Shown: positions 1 through 6,270, counted from the stretch's first letter. The stretch: DNA of 15,140 nt from Rhodospirillaceae bacterium UBA4479 (GCA_002389175.1 DGNZ01000363.1:1-15140); one strand, 5' to 3'. The notes: a model not told the origin generated them from the letters alone. Made by a program: numbers and translations.

Positions 1-1
1 C

Positions 2-322
2 GGACGGCCCGCGTTCCACAAGGCACTTGGCGTTGACCCCACCGAATACGACTACAAAGTATTTGATATCTGCACGGAGATTTCCAAACAGGTTTTTCCC
101 GTCACGTTAAATACGGATGATCCACGTTTCCGGGCTGGTATGGAGCGTATTAGGAAGTGTTCAGACCGCATGTATGCGCTGAAGAGCACCGGAAAATTGC
201 TTGATAAAGTCAAAGCTGGCGGCAATCTCGCGATAATTGCAGCAACATTTGCGCGGATGTATTTGCTGCCGGTCAATTCCAAGGAATTGCCTGCTGCAAG
301 CCGCTTAGAGCCGAGCTGGTAA
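2..322 (+). CDS. acsF: Aerobic Mg-protoporphyrin IX monomethyl ester (oxidative) cyclase AcsF, C-terminal part
   Basis: This is the 3' end of a gene entering from the left edge; the open frame starts at base 2 and ends with TAA at 320-322, leaving 106 residues. The visible protein begins GRPAFHKALGVDPTEYDYKV and contains TEISKQVFP and, near the end, ATFARMYLLPVNSKELPA, which match the conserved C-terminus of AcsF. AcsF is a diiron, oxygen-dependent enzyme that forms the isocyclic ring of (bacterio)chlorophyll. The diiron-ligand part lies outside the window, so catalytic residues cannot be checked. It is followed after 10 nt by puhE, the order seen in many proteobacterial photosynthesis clusters. 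Its presence implies an oxygen-using cyclase; a BchE-type anaerobic cyclase elsewhere is not excluded. Confidence 0.88.
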   Translation, partial: GRPAFHKALGVDPTEYDYKVFDICTEISKQVFPVTLNTDDPRFRAGMERIRKCSDRMYALKSTGKLLDKVKAGGNLAIIAATFARMYLLPVNSKELPAASRLEPSW

Positions 323-332
323 AATATACTTT

Positions 333-1139
333 ATGACCGTTTATGTTCTCCCCGTCGTAATTGCGTTATTTGTCTGGTGGTTCAGCACAGGTGTTGTGTT
401 GATGCTTGATCGGATGCCACGTCGTACGCATTACATCAGCCAGATGGTCGCGACGGTGCTTGCCCTTGGTTCGTTCTACGTATTGATAAAATCAACGTCG
501 GAACCCACCACGATGGCGGCATATCAGGCATTCGTTGCGGCGATCCTGATCTGGGGATGGCATGAATTGGCATTTCTATTAGGTATTTTGACGGGTCCTC
601 GGCCAATGCCGTGCCCCGAGGGTGCCAATACGAGCAAACGGTTCCTATATGCTGTCAAAGCATTGGCCTATCATGAATTGGCGATCCTTGCGACGCTGGT
701 ATTGATTTGGATCATATCTAAAGACGAAGCAAACCAAGTAGGGTTTTGGACGTTCTTAGTGTTGTTCGGCATGCGGCTGAGCGCGAAATTAAACATCTTT
801 CTTGGGGTGCCTTACATCAACGAAGAATTCCTTCCAACCCATCTAGAGTTTTTGAAAAGTTACTTTGCACGTCGTGCGATGAACTGGCTTTTCCCAATCT
901 CAGTAACGGTTTCGACGCTCTTAGGGGCATATATCTTCCATGCGGCTTTTTTAACCGCGGAGAAGGAGTTCGAAATCGTATCTTATATGTTGATTGGAAC
1001 CTTTGTGCTTTTAGGTATGTTGGAACATTGGTTGCTGATTCTTCGAATCCCGGACAGTGCACTTTGGACATGGGCGATGAAGCTCACACCAAATAACGAC
1101 AAAACGGATACCAAGATAGCGCGCTATCAAGAGCCATAA
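333..1139 (+). CDS. puhE: Putative photosynthetic complex assembly protein PuhE (DUF3623 family)
   Basis: This is a 268-residue polytopic membrane protein. Hydrophobic stretches lie at about residues 2-25, 36-53, 62-86, 108-129, 135-157, 185-206 and 213-237, so about six or seven membrane spans. Recognisable conserved patches are WGWHELAFLLG (74-84), AYHELAI (112-118) and AKLNIFLGVPYINEEFLP (151-168) followed by a HLEFLKSYF segment. These fit the PuhE/DUF3623 family found only in photosynthesis clusters. Its role is inferred from the family: assembly or abundance of RC-LH1 or pigment supply; no reaction is established. It starts at ATG 333, 10 nt after acsF, with no clear Shine-Dalgarno sequence, suggesting translation coupled to acsF. 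hemA follows 62 nt downstream on the same strand. The polar C-terminal tail (about 252-268) is probably extramembrane. Confidence 0.82.
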   Translation: MTVYVLPVVIALFVWWFSTGVVLMLDRMPRRTHYISQMVATVLALGSFYVLIKSTSEPTTMAAYQAFVAAILIWGWHELAFLLGILTGPRPMPCPEGANTSKRFLYAVKALAYHELAILATLVLIWIISKDEANQVGFWTFLVLFGMRLSAKLNIFLGVPYINEEFLPTHLEFLKSYFARRAMNWLFPISVTVSTLLGAYIFHAAFLTAEKEFEIVSYMLIGTFVLLGMLEHWLLILRIPDSALWTWAMKLTPNNDKTDTKIARYQEP

Positions 1140-1154
1140 GATAATAAGTGAAGA

Positions 1155-1173
1155 CCTTCAATAAAACTGAAGG
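1155..1173 (+). other. Small hairpin between puhE and hemA
   Basis: A perfect 6-bp inverted repeat (CCTTCA / TGAAGG) with a 7-nt A-rich loop lies in the 62-nt gap between puhE and hemA. No T-run follows, so it is not a standard intrinsic terminator. It could be an mRNA processing or stability element that separates hemA expression from the upstream genes, or it could be chance. It lies well clear of the hemA ribosome binding site (GAGAGGA, about 1189-1195). Confidence 0.35.
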
Positions 1174-1201
1174 CAGATAAAAGTAGTGAGAGGAATGAGA
1201 A

Positions 1202-2422
1202 ATGGATTACGAAAAGTATTTTGAAGGTAGCCTTGAAGAGCTCCACGAGGAGGGAAGATATAGATACTTCGCCGATCTCGAGAGACACAACGGCGCTTTC
1301 CCCAAGGCAACACATCACCGTCGTGACGGCGAAGAAAACCATGATGTGACGGTTTGGTGCTCAAACGACTATCTTGGTATGGGGCAAAACGCCAAGGTTA
1401 TCTCTGCGATGCACGAGGCACTTGATAAGTGCGGCGCCGGATCTGGCGGCACGCGGAATATTTCCGGCACAAACCACTATCATGTGATGCTTGAGCGCGA
1501 GCTGGCCGATCTTCACGGCAAAGAATCCGCTCTGTTGTTCACATCCGGCTATGTTTCTAACTGGGCGGCGTTAAGCACGCTGGGATCAAAATTGCCCAAT
1601 TGCTTGATTGTGTCTGACTCTTGGAACCACGCATCGATGATCGAAGGCATTCGTCACAGTCGTGCTGAAAAAGCGTTGTTTAAGCACAACGATCCAGAAG
1701 ACTTAAATCGTATCCTGTCTGATGTTGATCCGGATCGACCAAAAATGATTGTTTTCGAATCAGTGTATTCCATGGATGGGGACATTGCGCCGATCGACGA
1801 GATCTGTGATGTCGCGGATGCGCATAATGCGATCACGTACCTGGACGAAGTCCACGCCGTTGGCATGTACGGCCCCCGTGGTGCTGGTATTGCCGAGCGC
1901 GAAGGCATCATGGACCGTGTCACGGTGATCGAAGGTACATTGGCCAAGGCTTTTGGGGTCGTTGGTGGCTATATCACGTCGACGTCCGCATTGTGCGATT
2001 TCGTTCGCAGCCATGCATCTGGTTTCATCTTCACCACAGCCCTGCCACCTGCTGTCGCTGCCGGTGCGCGCGAGAGCATCAAGCACCTCAAGAACAGCAA
2101 TACAGAGCGTGAAACCCAACGTCTTCGGGTCGCACAGTTGCGTGCAGCCCTGGACAAAGCGGGTATCCCGCATCTGCCAAACGAAAGCCACATTGTTCCT
2201 GTGATGGTCGGCGAGGCGAACCTTTGCCGCGCAATCAGTGATCGCTTGATGGATCAGTATGGGGTCTATGTGCAACCGATTAACTATCCAACGGTGGCAC
2301 GCGGCACAGAGCGATTGCGGTTCACACCGAACCCATCACACACCGAAGAAGATGTTGATCACCTGGTGAACTCGCTTTCTGAGATCTGGTCTCAGATGGG
2401 CGTTAAGCGGGTCGCTGCTTAA
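1202..2422 (+). CDS. hemA: 5-aminolevulinate synthase
   Basis: This 406-residue pyridoxal-phosphate enzyme condenses glycine and succinyl-CoA to 5-aminolevulinate, the first step of tetrapyrrole synthesis by the C4 (Shemin) pathway. Family signatures are clear: VWCSNDYLGMGQ (51-62), the glycine-rich GAGSGGTRNISGT (78-90), SDSWNHASMIEGIRHS (138-153), LDEVHAVGMYGPRGAG (214-229) and the PLP lysine in GTLAKAFG (K249). The C-terminal VYVQPINYPTVARGTERLRF is also typical. Length is normal for alphaproteobacterial ALAS. ATG 1202 is preceded by GAGAGGAATGAGAA, a good ribosome binding site. A hemA copy at the end of the puh/acsF operon is a common layout and supplies extra precursor for bacteriochlorophyll; a second ALAS gene elsewhere in the genome would not be surprising. 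It is the last gene of its operon, ending in the terminator at 2459-2490. Confidence 0.96.
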   Translation: MDYEKYFEGSLEELHEEGRYRYFADLERHNGAFPKATHHRRDGEENHDVTVWCSNDYLGMGQNAKVISAMHEALDKCGAGSGGTRNISGTNHYHVMLERELADLHGKESALLFTSGYVSNWAALSTLGSKLPNCLIVSDSWNHASMIEGIRHSRAEKALFKHNDPEDLNRILSDVDPDRPKMIVFESVYSMDGDIAPIDEICDVADAHNAITYLDEVHAVGMYGPRGAGIAEREGIMDRVTVIEGTLAKAFGVVGGYITSTSALCDFVRSHASGFIFTTALPPAVAAGARESIKHLKNSNTERETQRLRVAQLRAALDKAGIPHLPNESHIVPVMVGEANLCRAISDRLMDQYGVYVQPINYPTVARGTERLRFTPNPSHTEEDVDHLVNSLSEIWSQMGVKRVAA

Positions 2423-2458
2423 GCCTTCACTCAACCACCAATCATTCCTCATTTAATA

Positions 2459-2490
2459 GGGCGCTGGTTATTCCAGCGTCCTTTTTCTTT
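2459..2490 (+). terminator. Rho-independent terminator of the acsF-puhE-hemA operon
   Basis: A GC-rich 9-bp stem (GGGCGCTGG / CCAGCGTCC, one G-U wobble) with a TTATT loop is followed directly by TTTTTCTTT. It starts 36 nt after the hemA stop codon and is a textbook intrinsic terminator for + strand transcription. Confidence 0.9.
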
Positions 2491-2712
2491 AGCTACTAAC
2501 GTGTTGTGTAAGAGTGTCGGCGCGTCCACACGGCTTTGAGCTTCATGACGATAGTGATCTCTAATCGCACAATGCGTTCATCATCATACGTGCCTATTCA
2601 TACGTAACCCAATGGTGGAACGGGTATGAGTGAGAACTAGGGCGGTATTCTTATGGATTAAAAATCAAGAGAGTGCTGCAAAAGTGAGGGGTGTTGTAGC
2701 GCCAAAATCCAG
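2491..2712. other. Non-coding spacer with no recognised content
   Basis: About 220 nt between the two terminators of the convergent hemA and pufC units. I see no plausible gene, tRNA or operator here. The longest ATG-initiated frame noticed is a 20-codon one on the + strand starting near 2545, without a ribosome binding site. There is a short GTGT / ACAC inverted repeat around 2514-2531 with a 10-nt spacer, which does not fit the TGT-N12-ACA rule. Confidence 0.5.
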
Positions 2713-2745
2713 ACAAAAAGAAAGGCCGGGGGATCGGCCTTTTTA
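2713..2745. terminator. Bidirectional intrinsic terminator between hemA and pufC
   Basis: A perfect stem (AAAGGCC at 2721-2727, GGCCTTT at 2736-2742) is flanked on the left by an A-rich tract (ACAAAAAG) and on the right by TTTTTAGTTT. It can therefore terminate transcription in both directions. On the - strand it lies 56 nt beyond the pufC stop and is the likely end of the puf transcript. On the + strand it is a second barrier behind the hemA terminator. Confidence 0.88.
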
Positions 2746-2780
2746 GTTTAGTGGTGAGCTTTGTATAGAGGGATGTGATT

Positions 2781-2794
2781 GAGGGGAGACCCTC
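2781..2794 (-). other. Hairpin just 3' of pufC
   Basis: A 5-bp GC-rich stem (GAGGG / CCCTC) with a 4-nt loop lies within 20 nt of the pufC stop. There is no U-run behind it on either strand. In the - strand transcript it would form a small 3' hairpin upstream of the true terminator and could act as a barrier to exonuclease decay. Confidence 0.4.
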
Positions 2795-2800
2795 TCCTAT

Positions 2801-3820
2801 TTATTGGGCAACGAGTGCCTTGGGATGATCGTTGAGTGCTTCCCAGCCGTACATCGGCTTATTGACCCCTTGGTGGCAGGTCATGCACATCGCTTTCGGT
2901 GCATCACCATTCGGACCAAGACGGTTTTCAGGAAGTTCACTTGCAAGAGGATCGAGATAGGTTGCGTTGAGTTCCTGCACCATGTTGATGCCGTGGAACG
3001 CGGTCACTCGCTTATCGCTGCTTTGTGACCAATCGCCGAATGCGCGGCTGTTATGGCAGTAGTTACAGTTAACTCCCAAGCCTTCCGACATATTGATCAT
3101 CAGTGAGTAAGTCGATTCCGTTGTCTGGAGCGACTGCCCACCTTGACGGGTCGGGAGTGCGAGATTGGATTGAACCCGGATTTGTGGGTCCGGACTGGTC
3201 AACAAATCAGCCATCGCATTGTACGGCAGTGACGTGTGACCATTCACATCTACAGCCAGGTTTTGATCGTTCCTGGATGCGGCAAAACCTTTGTTGGCTT
3301 CTGGATGGTAATTTTCATCGGTCCAAACGTATTCAGGGACATGATTGCCTCGGTGACAGGAGTAGCAGTTTACGCCCGTTGCCCCGACATGATCCGACCA
3401 TTCATTGTTGATGGTTCTGGTCATTTGCATCATGCGACGCGCTACAACCTTGGTGTATTTCTCGTCCGAAGCTAAGTTTTCTTCATTATGACAATAGCCA
3501 CACCCTTCTTCTGGGGAGACCCAAGTGGTGACGCCCAGCATGAAGTGGTTGAATTCATCATCGGTGAGATCACCCAAAACCTGGACGTTCTCATAGATAT
3601 CTTTGGCAAGATCGCCACCTGGCTCAACCGGTCCGAATTCATCAGGGGGCTGATTTGCGTCTTCCAGTTTGGCAGCGATCCTTGGGTTCGTCATCTGAAC
3701 CATACCAGTGCCACGGAAGCCAACTTGTTCACTGTCGATGGGTGGTGTTTCCACGTCCGAGATTGCGGCGAGGCCCAACACGAACACATATGGAATTGCG
3801 ACAAGGAGTATGTATTTCAT
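2801..3820 (-). CDS. pufC: Reaction centre tetraheme cytochrome subunit PufC
   Basis: This 339-residue c-type cytochrome sits on the periplasmic face of the reaction centre and re-reduces the photo-oxidised special pair. Four CXXCH haem-attachment motifs are present: CGYCH (107-111), CYSCH (152-156), CNYCH (252-256) and CMTCH (312-316). Axial-ligand positions known from Blastochloris viridis are retained: Met94 before haem 1, RRMMQM (128-133) for haem 2, Met241 for haem 3 and His144 (DHVGATGV) for haem 4. It is therefore a full four-haem type, unlike the three-haem Rhodovulum subunit. The N-terminus (residues 3-20) is a hydrophobic helix with no lipobox cysteine, so it is probably an uncleaved membrane anchor rather than a lipoprotein. 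ATG 3820 has a strong AAGGAG site 8 nt upstream. It is the last gene of the puf operon, 12 nt after pufM. Confidence 0.96.
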   Translation of the reverse strand: MKYILLVAIPYVFVLGLAAISDVETPPIDSEQVGFRGTGMVQMTNPRIAAKLEDANQPPDEFGPVEPGGDLAKDIYENVQVLGDLTDDEFNHFMLGVTTWVSPEEGCGYCHNEENLASDEKYTKVVARRMMQMTRTINNEWSDHVGATGVNCYSCHRGNHVPEYVWTDENYHPEANKGFAASRNDQNLAVDVNGHTSLPYNAMADLLTSPDPQIRVQSNLALPTRQGGQSLQTTESTYSLMINMSEGLGVNCNYCHNSRAFGDWSQSSDKRVTAFHGINMVQELNATYLDPLASELPENRLGPNGDAPKAMCMTCHQGVNKPMYGWEALNDHPKALVAQ

Positions 3821-3832
3821 TTCTTATGCTCC

Positions 3833-4798
3833 TTAATTCATCGGATCGACGGTGCCGCCGAAAACATCGGGGTAGGGGGGGGCGATGCCATGTTTGACGC
3901 CCCACAGATACCAGTTATCAACCACGGTGCCGGTCAGCAGGATGCCGATACCACCGGTCAAGGTTGTGAAGATGGCGAACCAAAATGCCCAACGGTGAAT
4001 GGATTCCATGGTGGCGTTGAACCCCATGGTCCAGCGCCAGAATAACGCTGCCCGTTCGGATGCCGTTCCACGGTCGACGATTTGCTCGATTTCACGCTCG
4101 CCGCCATATCGGCTGACAGCCAAGATTGTGCCAGCGTGCATCGCAAACAGTAGGGCCGATCCATACAAGAAGGCGATCGAGAGCATATGGAATGGGTTGT
4201 AGAACAGATTGCCGTATCTGATTGAGAAAGCAGACGTCCAATCCAGGTGAGAGAAGATGCCGTAGGGCACAGCCTCTGACCAACTGCCCATCAGGAGCGG
4301 GCGAATAAGACCAAGCACCAGGAACAACCAAATGGCTGATGCGAATGCCCAGGCAACGTGCGTGCCCATGCCGTGCGCCTTGGCGCGGGTGTAGACCCGT
4401 GCCCACCACAGCAAAACAGAAACCAAAAGGAACATGCTGGATAATAAGTACCAGCCGCCCTCGGCCATGGGTGGAAAGGATAAGCCATATTTTGGTGCTG
4501 GCGGATCAAGCGAAAGCCAGAACAACTGGCGGATAAATTCGACGGGGTCCCATCCAACTTGTGCCAGCATATTAAGGCCGACCATCACAAACCAGGTCGC
4601 GCCACACATGATCGAAGCGACACCGAGTGAGCCCAAGTAGAGTGGGCCAATTTGTGCGTCACCGATCTTACCCATCCAGTAAGATGTCCAGGTTTTTTCA
4701 CCGCGTTCCCAGATGCCGGTTTCGACATCGACGCCAAGATCGGCGGGACCGTGGACTTGGACCTGGGTGAAAATATTCTGATATTCAGGTTTAAACAT
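3833..4798 (-). CDS. pufM: Photosynthetic reaction centre M subunit
   Basis: This 321-residue, five-helix reaction-centre subunit begins MFKPEYQNIFTQVQVHGPAD, the canonical PufM start. Cofactor residues by alignment with Rhodobacter sphaeroides: His184 (accessory BChl), His204 (special pair), Tyr212 (M210 equivalent), His221, Glu236 and His268 (non-haem iron), and Trp254 (QA stacking). Asp47 in KIGDAQIGPLYLG takes the place of the Rhodobacter Asn M44, matching an Asn at L213 in PufL. The C-terminal tail (about 295-321) extends towards the periplasm, as in species with a bound cytochrome. It starts 12 nt after pufL with AAGGGGAAAT as ribosome binding site, and pufC follows after 12 nt. Confidence 0.97.
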   Translation of the reverse strand: MFKPEYQNIFTQVQVHGPADLGVDVETGIWERGEKTWTSYWMGKIGDAQIGPLYLGSLGVASIMCGATWFVMVGLNMLAQVGWDPVEFIRQLFWLSLDPPAPKYGLSFPPMAEGGWYLLSSMFLLVSVLLWWARVYTRAKAHGMGTHVAWAFASAIWLFLVLGLIRPLLMGSWSEAVPYGIFSHLDWTSAFSIRYGNLFYNPFHMLSIAFLYGSALLFAMHAGTILAVSRYGGEREIEQIVDRGTASERAALFWRWTMGFNATMESIHRWAFWFAIFTTLTGGIGILLTGTVVDNWYLWGVKHGIAPPYPDVFGGTVDPMN

Positions 4799-4810
4799 AT
4801 GTATTTCCCC

Positions 4811-5635
4811 TTAGGACCAAATCGGCAGATCTAGCCACCAGGTCCACCATTCTGGCCAACCACGTGTCCAGAAAGGTCCACTGATAACGATGCAAACGGC
4901 GCTGAAGAACACAGCTGCGAGCGGCAGGAAAAGTCCCACGCGGTGAATGCCGAGCGGCCCAACAGAGTATCCGACGGTATCGCGGAAGACGCTGTTCTCG
5001 TGCTCAGCCAATTTCACAGGCTCACCCTTGGCGGGGTTCGTCGCCGACAACACCAGACCGCCATGCAGTGCGAGCGCCAACGTTGTCGTGAAGAAAAATG
5101 TGATCGCGATCATGTGGGCTGGGTTGTAATGAAAATGCAGATATTGATAACCGACGTTCGAGACCCAGTCTAAGTGGCTCAAGATGCCGTAAGGGAAGCC
5201 GTGTCCCCAGGCGCCGAGCAAGACAGGACGAACAACATTGAGGGTTACAAAGGCTAAGATTGCGAAGCTGAAAGCGATTGGGACATGTAATCCCATGCCC
5301 AGCTTGCGGCAGATCTCAACTTCGCGCAGCGCCCACGTTACAAATGCACCGACTGCACATATTGTGATCACCTGCCAAAGTCCACCTTCGGCCATAGGCG
5401 CCAAAGCAAGCCCGTACGAAAGGTCTGGTGGCGCGACATTGATGCGCCATAAATTCCAAGTTGGTCCGATTGCTGCGCCGTAGACTAGCAGCGCGGTTCC
5501 CAAGATTGAAAAGAACGCTGTAAGAACGCCAAAAAGGCCGACGTAAAATGGACCGACCCAAAAATCAAATAAGTCACCGCCAAGAAGCGTGCCGCCCCTG
5601 ACGCGATATTTCTTTTCAAAATCAAGCATCGCCAT
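4811..5635 (-). CDS. pufL: Photosynthetic reaction centre L subunit
   Basis: This 274-residue, five-helix reaction-centre subunit begins MAMLDFEKKYRVRGGTLLGG, the family start. Cofactor residues by alignment with R. sphaeroides: His154 (accessory BChl), His174 (special pair), His191 and His231 (non-haem iron), Glu213 and Ser224 (QB proton delivery). The residue equivalent to Asp L213 is Asn214 (EHENSVF), which is compensated by Asp47 in PufM. The QB-site segment ends in WTRGWPEWWTWWLDLPIWS and lacks the longer C-terminal tail of Rhodobacter. The AGGAAA ribosome binding site lies about 8 nt before ATG 5635. A 176-nt structured spacer separates it from pufA, whereas pufM follows after only 12 nt. 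Confidence 0.97.
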   Translation of the reverse strand: MAMLDFEKKYRVRGGTLLGGDLFDFWVGPFYVGLFGVLTAFFSILGTALLVYGAAIGPTWNLWRINVAPPDLSYGLALAPMAEGGLWQVITICAVGAFVTWALREVEICRKLGMGLHVPIAFSFAILAFVTLNVVRPVLLGAWGHGFPYGILSHLDWVSNVGYQYLHFHYNPAHMIAITFFFTTTLALALHGGLVLSATNPAKGEPVKLAEHENSVFRDTVGYSVGPLGIHRVGLFLPLAAVFFSAVCIVISGPFWTRGWPEWWTWWLDLPIWS

Positions 5636-5654
5636 CTTTTAGTTTCCTGCTACC

Positions 5655-5677
5655 TCATCCCCACTTTGCGTGGGTGA
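5655..5677 (-). other. Hairpin 5' of pufL
   Basis: In the - strand RNA, CCCAC pairs with GTGGG across a 5-nt loop (core 5660-5674), and an outer UCA/UGA can extend the stem past a small bulge. It sits about 20 nt upstream of the pufL start, in the pufA-pufL spacer. In Rhodobacter the equivalent spacer folds into hairpins that protect pufBA mRNA from 3' decay; the same role here is inference. Confidence 0.45.
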
Positions 5678-5694
5678 AAAACGATGGGGGATGC

Positions 5695-5728
5695 GGGAGG
5701 GCCGTGCTCAATAAGCGTTGGTCCTCCC
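5695..5728 (-). other. GC-rich hairpin in the pufA-pufL spacer
   Basis: In the - strand RNA, GGGAGGACC and GGCCCUCCC form a 9-bp stem with one A-C mismatch and a loop of about 16 nt. This is the most stable structure I can see in the spacer. It is a good candidate for the intercistronic mRNA-stability hairpin that lets antenna (pufBA) message outlast reaction-centre (pufLMC) message. Confidence 0.55.
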
Positions 5729-5763
5729 ACGTACCCGATGTTGAGGCTCTGTTCAGGGGTTGT

Positions 5764-5808
5764 GGTAATTCACTTGCCCTGCGCAATAAGCCTCGCCTGG
5801 AAATTACC
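5764..5808 (-). other. Long-loop inverted repeat just after pufA
   Basis: A perfect 7-bp inverted repeat (GGTAATT at 5764-5770, AATTACC at 5802-5808) with a 31-nt spacer begins within a few bases of the pufA stop codon. With the two hairpins further 3' it would make almost the whole spacer structured. The long loop makes it less certain. Confidence 0.35.
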
Positions 5809-5811
5809 CCG

Positions 5812-5949
5812 TTAACCTGGTGGTAAGAGCCAGTTGAAACGCTCCGTGCTCAGCAATACGAAATGAATCATCGCCGCTATGCTGAACAGGAATACGCCCT
5901 GCACGACCATCACTCTACGAGGGTCAAATACGAGCCAAATGCGCCACAT
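5812..5949 (-). CDS. pufA: Light-harvesting 1 (B870) alpha polypeptide
   Basis: Reading - strand from ATG 5949 to TAA 5814-5812 gives a 45-residue protein, MWRIWLVFDPRRVMVVQGVF followed by LFSIAAMIHFVLLSTERFNWLLPPG. This is an unmistakable LH1 alpha chain: a short amphipathic N-terminus, one membrane helix, His29 as BChl a ligand and Trp40 for hydrogen bonding. The N-terminal MWRIW and the STERFNWL segment match Rhodospirillum rubrum alpha closely. The C-terminal tail after Trp40 is only five residues (LLPPG), shorter than in R. rubrum or R. sphaeroides. The ribosome binding site AAGGGA lies 8 nt upstream. It follows pufB by 13 nt. It is too short to be picked up by many gene finders. Confidence 0.95.
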   Translation of the reverse strand: MWRIWLVFDPRRVMVVQGVFLFSIAAMIHFVLLSTERFNWLLPPG

Positions 5950-5962
5950 AATTTAGTCCCTT

Positions 5963-6178
5963 CTATCCGATTAATGTCATAAGAGTGGTGGTCGAATTTT
6001 GCAGCAAGTCAGAAGCAGAGGCCATGTTCTCTGAACTGAGCCAAGGCCGCCAAATCCAAACCATGAAATGGGCGACGATTGCTACAGCTGTGAAAAGCAC
6101 GAGGCCTTTCATGTAGAAATCATGGAACTCTCTAGCTTCATCGGGTGTAAGCCCTGACATAGATTCTCTGTCAGACAT
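5963..6178 (-). CDS. pufB: Light-harvesting 1 (B870) beta polypeptide
   Basis: This 71-residue protein has the LH1 beta pattern: polar N-terminus with LTPDEAREFHDFYMKGL (10-26), one membrane helix, BChl ligand His37 in AIVAHFMVWIWRPWL (33-47), and His19. I chose ATG 6178 because a strong site, AAGGAGG, lies 5 nt upstream and the family start fits. The frame stays open upstream to a TTG at 6280, but that part has no family similarity. After RPWL there is an unusual 24-residue extension (48-71) ending LMTLIG; R. rubrum pufB encodes a comparable tail that is removed in the mature protein. pufA follows after 13 nt. No pufQ lies upstream, in contrast to Rhodobacter. Confidence 0.95.
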   Translation of the reverse strand: MSDRESMSGLTPDEAREFHDFYMKGLVLFTAVAIVAHFMVWIWRPWLSSENMASASDLLQNSTTTLMTLIG

Positions 6179-6197
6179 TACTACCTCCTTACTTACT

Positions 6198-6209
6198 GGC
6201 CTTTCGGCC
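6198..6209 (-). promoter_or_regulatory. GNRA-tetraloop hairpin directly upstream of the pufB ribosome binding site
   Basis: In the - strand RNA, GGCC-GAAA-GGCC forms a 4-bp GC stem closed by a GAAA tetraloop, a notably stable fold. It ends about 10 nt before the AAGGAGG sequence of pufB. It could cap the 5' end of a processed puf message or keep the ribosome binding site single-stranded. Confidence 0.5.
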
Positions 6210-6234
6210 GTTACCGCATCAAATCCCTGTGCGG

Positions 6235-6248
6235 CCAGGGTCCCCTGG
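6235..6248 (-). promoter_or_regulatory. Second short hairpin in the pufB leader
   Basis: CCAGG and CCTGG arms (CCAGGGTCCCCTGG on the + strand) form a 5-bp stem with a 4-nt loop. It is one of three hairpins in the 161-nt bchZ-pufB spacer (6179-6339). Confidence 0.4.
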
Positions 6249-6270
6249 AGTAGCCCCCCAGTGGAACGTA

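Noticed and set aside
704..717. An FNR-like sequence TTGATTTGGATCAT inside puhE.
   Set aside because: It lies within coding sequence about 490 nt from hemA, the second arm has a mismatch, and no promoter is visible nearby.
2514..2531. GTGT-N10-ACAC inverted repeat as a possible PpsR site.
   Set aside because: The spacing is two bases short of TGT-N12-ACA and there is no gene start near it.
2545..2607. A 20-codon + strand frame in the hemA-pufC spacer.
   Set aside because: No ribosome binding site, no recognisable product, and it lies after a strong terminator with no promoter seen.
3488..4045. A long + strand open frame (185 codons) opposite pufC and pufM.
   Set aside because: It is antisense to two clearly conserved genes, spans their junction, and has no family-like sequence.
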